Under the pieces are notes generated by a model. That model ran no database searches and was not told the DNA's origin. It saw only the letters and a list, made by a program, of their open reading frames with translations. From Clostridioides difficile (GTDB lineage: Bacteria; Bacillota; Clostridia; Peptostreptococcales; Peptostreptococcaceae), in NCBI RefSeq assembly GCF_900243075.1, contig NZ_OEZH01000043.1, positions 41,505 through 105,504 of the forward strand: DNA of 64,000 nt. The letters are read 5' to 3'. The first letter of the stretch is position 1, and the number at the start of each line of letters is the position of its first letter. This document shows positions 62,364 through 64,000 of the stretch, piece after piece. The position numbers and the translations under genes are program-made.

Positions 62364-62756
62364 TTATTTTATTTTTCTACATTCTTTGCAATTAAGTCCA
62401 CATTTATTTTTTTCTTGCATATTAGTAGCTCCCCAATTAGCAAATTGTTGTAAAATAGGTACAATACTTTTACCTTTACTTGTCAATGTATATTCGACTT
62501 TTGGAGGGATTTCATTATATTGTTTGCGATGAACAATACCATCAGACTCTAAATCTTTTAATGATTGAGCTAGCATAGTATTTGTAACGCCGTCTAGTTT
62601 TCTTTTTATGCTACTATATCTAATTGGATTTTCAACTGCTAGCATACATATAATAGGTAATTTCCACTTACCACCAACAATATCTAATGCATAACGTATT
62701 GGACAGGTTAATTCTTCAACATTTGTAGTCATATTTTTTTCATTATCTAGATTCAT
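62364..62756 (-). CDS. HxlR-family transcriptional regulator
   Basis: A 130-aa winged-helix protein. CPIRYALDIVGGKWKLPIIC (18-37) is the HxlR signature, including the conserved Cys18, followed by PIRYSSIKRKLDGVTNTMLA. A Cys-rich tail (CGLNCKECRKIK) could bind metal or sense redox. The start follows GAGGAGTAAATATA on the minus strand. It is divergent from the flavin-binding protein gene at 62897, and the shared 140-bp gap carries two perfect palindromes. HxlR members commonly respond to electrophiles or redox stress and control a neighbouring gene. Confidence 0.92.
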   Translation of the reverse strand: MNLDNEKNMTTNVEELTCPIRYALDIVGGKWKLPIICMLAVENPIRYSSIKRKLDGVTNTMLAQSLKDLESDGIVHRKQYNEIPPKVEYTLTSKGKSIVPILQQFANWGATNMQEKNKCGLNCKECRKIK

Positions 62757-62813
62757 TATATTTACTCCTCACTTATAGTAGTATCTTTTTTATACTTTAT
62801 CAGAAAAAACTGC

Positions 62814-62876
62814 ATACTTGTTTTTTTTGTATTTTATATTAAAATTATATCAAAGGATAATCCTTAATACAAGTAT
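62814..62876. promoter_or_regulatory. Palindromes between hxlR and the PNPOx-type gene
   Basis: AAGGATAATCCTT (62853-62865) is a perfect 13-base palindrome. ATACTTGT (62814-62821) and ACAAGTAT (62869-62876) are a perfect 8-bp inverted repeat 47 bases apart. They sit in the divergent control region and are candidate HxlR binding sites. Confidence 0.5.
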
Positions 62877-62896
62877 TTAAAAGGGGTGTAAAAACT

Positions 62897-63292
62897 ATGA
62901 AAGTATTAGAATTTTTAAACAAAGCAGGAGTTTATTATTTAGCAACAGCCGATGACAAGAACCAGGCACATGTGCGTCCTCTAGGATTCGTTATGGAATA
63001 CGATGGGAAACTTACATTTTGCACATCTAACCAAAAGGATATGTTTAAGCAACTTATTTTTAATCCAAAGGTTGAGATTTGCTGTATAGACCAAAAACTT
63101 AATGCTCTACGTATTTTAGGTGAAGCAGTATTTGTTACATCAAAAGAAACACAAGCTAAGGCTCTTGAAATAATGCCAAGCTTAAGTCAGATGTACTCTG
63201 TAGGAGATGGCAAATTTGAAATATTTTCTATTGATAATGCAAAAATTAGTTGCTGTTCAATGAGTGGTAAAAAGATTGATGTAGAGCTTTAA
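62897..63292 (+). CDS. Pyridoxamine 5'-phosphate oxidase-fold flavin protein
   Basis: A 131-aa split-barrel protein: MKVLEFLNKAGVYYLATADD then QAHVRPLGFVMEYDGKLTFC and SNQKDMFKQLIFNPKVEICC. The pattern matches small flavin/F420-like PNPOx-family proteins, often annotated as nitroreductase- or nitroimidazole-resistance-like. It probably binds FMN. AAAGGGGTG precedes ATG 62897. It is likely controlled by the divergent HxlR regulator. The substrate is unknown. Confidence 0.88.
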   Translation: MKVLEFLNKAGVYYLATADDKNQAHVRPLGFVMEYDGKLTFCTSNQKDMFKQLIFNPKVEICCIDQKLNALRILGEAVFVTSKETQAKALEIMPSLSQMYSVGDGKFEIFSIDNAKISCCSMSGKKIDVEL

Positions 63293-63704
63293 TTATAGCT
63301 GAATTGACATTCATGACGAAAGTTAAGAAAACGTTACTACTAAGATATTAGAGATTTAAACCTAGACACAATAAAAAGATTTTTAAGCAGTAAATGTGTA
63401 AAAATTTTTAGTTATTAGATTTGTATTCCAACAAATACATATTGTTTTGAATAATTCATAACAAAAATAAGAATAATTAAAGTTTATTTTATGATGGAGT
63501 GTAATTCCTTTTAAAAATATTTTAACTGTAAATGATTGCAAGTAAATTTTATTTAATATGAAGAAAATATGATGATTATAAAAAATTGTTGCTTATTATT
63601 TATATATTTTTGTATGTAAATAATAAGTAGCATGACTTTATAAATTAATAGTGATAGAATATAAATTAATAGATAAGATATAATTTTAAAAGGAGTGATA
63701 TAAA
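63293..63704. other. Gene-free AT-rich gap with one perfect hairpin
   Basis: A 412-bp stretch with no convincing gene or RNA family. TTATTATTTA (63593-63602) and TAAATAATAA (63617-63626) form a perfect 10-bp AT-only inverted repeat, extended by imperfect TGC/GCA ends. I see no strong T-run after it. It may be a weak terminator or an operator for the gene at 63705. Confidence 0.5.
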
Positions 63705-63911
63705 ATGAGTAAATATAGTTCTTTGTGGGAATATGTTAAGAAAAATGGTACTTCATCATTTAAATTAACTTTTGAAGAAATAAAAAATATTGCTGGAATA
63801 GAGATAGACCATTCTTTTTTGAAGTATAAAAAAGAAGTAAATGAATATGGATATCAAGTTGGAAAAATTTCTTTAAAAGAGAAGACTGTTATTTTTAATA
63901 AAATTGATTAA
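63705..63911 (+). CDS. Small conserved clostridial protein, function unknown
   Basis: A 68-aa protein preceded by AAAGGAGTG. It resembles small proteins seen in many clostridia and other bacteria, with the pattern SLWEYVKKNG, LTFEEIKNIAG and HSFLKYKKEVNEYGYQVGK (I recall DUF7662). It has no membrane segment and a mixed helix/strand character. No function is known to me. It stands alone between two gaps and is followed by a hairpin. Confidence 0.8.
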   Translation: MSKYSSLWEYVKKNGTSSFKLTFEEIKNIAGIEIDHSFLKYKKEVNEYGYQVGKISLKEKTVIFNKID

Positions 63912-63957
63912 AAAATAGCTACGCACACTTGTGACTTTAGTCATGAGTTAGTAGCTA
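63911..63957 (-). terminator. Minus-strand terminator from a convergent gene beyond the window
   Basis: TAGCTAC (63916-63922) pairs with GTAGCTA (63951-63957), with a second imperfect stem ACTTGTGACT/AGTCATGAGT inside. On the minus strand the stem is followed by TTTTTTAAT. It therefore most likely ends a leftward gene to the right of the window; the plus-strand side lacks a T-run. Confidence 0.6.
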
Positions 63958-64000
63958 AAATAGTCAGCATATAGGGAAACTTATATGTAGAGATAGGATA

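Noticed and set aside
1..64000. CRISPR arrays, tRNA or rRNA genes, prophage or attachment sites
   Set aside because: I found no regularly spaced repeats, no tRNA-like cloverleaf and no integrase. The only mobile sequence is the IS remnant at 61.4-62.3 kb.

Overview
The window is almost certainly chromosomal DNA of Clostridioides difficile. The base composition is low in G+C, as in the low-GC Firmicutes. Gene order runs end of the purine operon, then a split flagellar locus (late genes, glycosylation genes, early genes), then htpG. A c-di-GMP-I riboswitch and a 154-bp invertible segment lie in front of flgB. I recall this arrangement from C. difficile. The glycosylation block and the rhamnose genes resemble what I remember as the 'type B' flagellin glycan locus of ribotype 027-like strains rather than that of strain 630. 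That lineage assignment is from memory and unverified.

Layout: 1-6.5 kb holds purH (5' end missing), purD and purL, closed by a terminator. 6.7-10.2 kb holds rmlD, rmlA, rmlC and rmlB for dTDP-L-rhamnose. A sigma-D (FliA) type promoter sits directly before rmlA. 10.2-19 kb is the late flagellar region: lytic transglycosylase, YaaR-like protein, a small FliN-like protein, flgM, flgN, flgK, flgL, fliW, csrA, two fliS genes, fliD, a FliT-like protein and fliC. 19.1-30.2 kb is an eight-gene flagellin glycosylation cluster: three glycosyltransferase proteins, a FemAB/GNAT-like transferase, an ATP-grasp enzyme, an ornithine-cyclodeaminase-family enzyme, a sugar 3,4-ketoisomerase and a sugar aminotransferase.

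30.2-31 kb is a regulatory leader: promoter, c-di-GMP-I riboswitch with its terminator, and the invertible flg switch. 31-55 kb is the early flagellar operon, from flgB through the rod, basal body, C-ring, export apparatus and stator genes to flhA, flhF, flhG and fliA. It continues with a SwrB-like protein, two flgG-type genes, fliM, fliN and a TPR protein. 55-64 kb is ordinary accessory and housekeeping sequence: htpG, an iron alcohol dehydrogenase, a spore-photoproduct-lyase-like radical SAM protein, an AraC/GyrI regulator with a DUF3788-like protein, a decayed IS1182-like element, a divergent hxlR/flavin-binding pair, and a small conserved protein.

How it fits together: the early operon is gated by c-di-GMP (riboswitch) and by DNA inversion, and it makes FliA. 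FliA should then read the late promoters before flgM, fliC and, notably, rmlA. That would couple rhamnose supply to flagellin production. The fliC leader carries a textbook CsrA hairpin plus a Shine-Dalgarno site, and fliW-csrA are encoded just upstream. The glycosylation genes predict a tetrasaccharide-like glycan (four glycosyltransferase domains). Its terminal sugar would be a dTDP-3-amino-3,6-dideoxyhexose carrying an amino-acid-derived amide cap.
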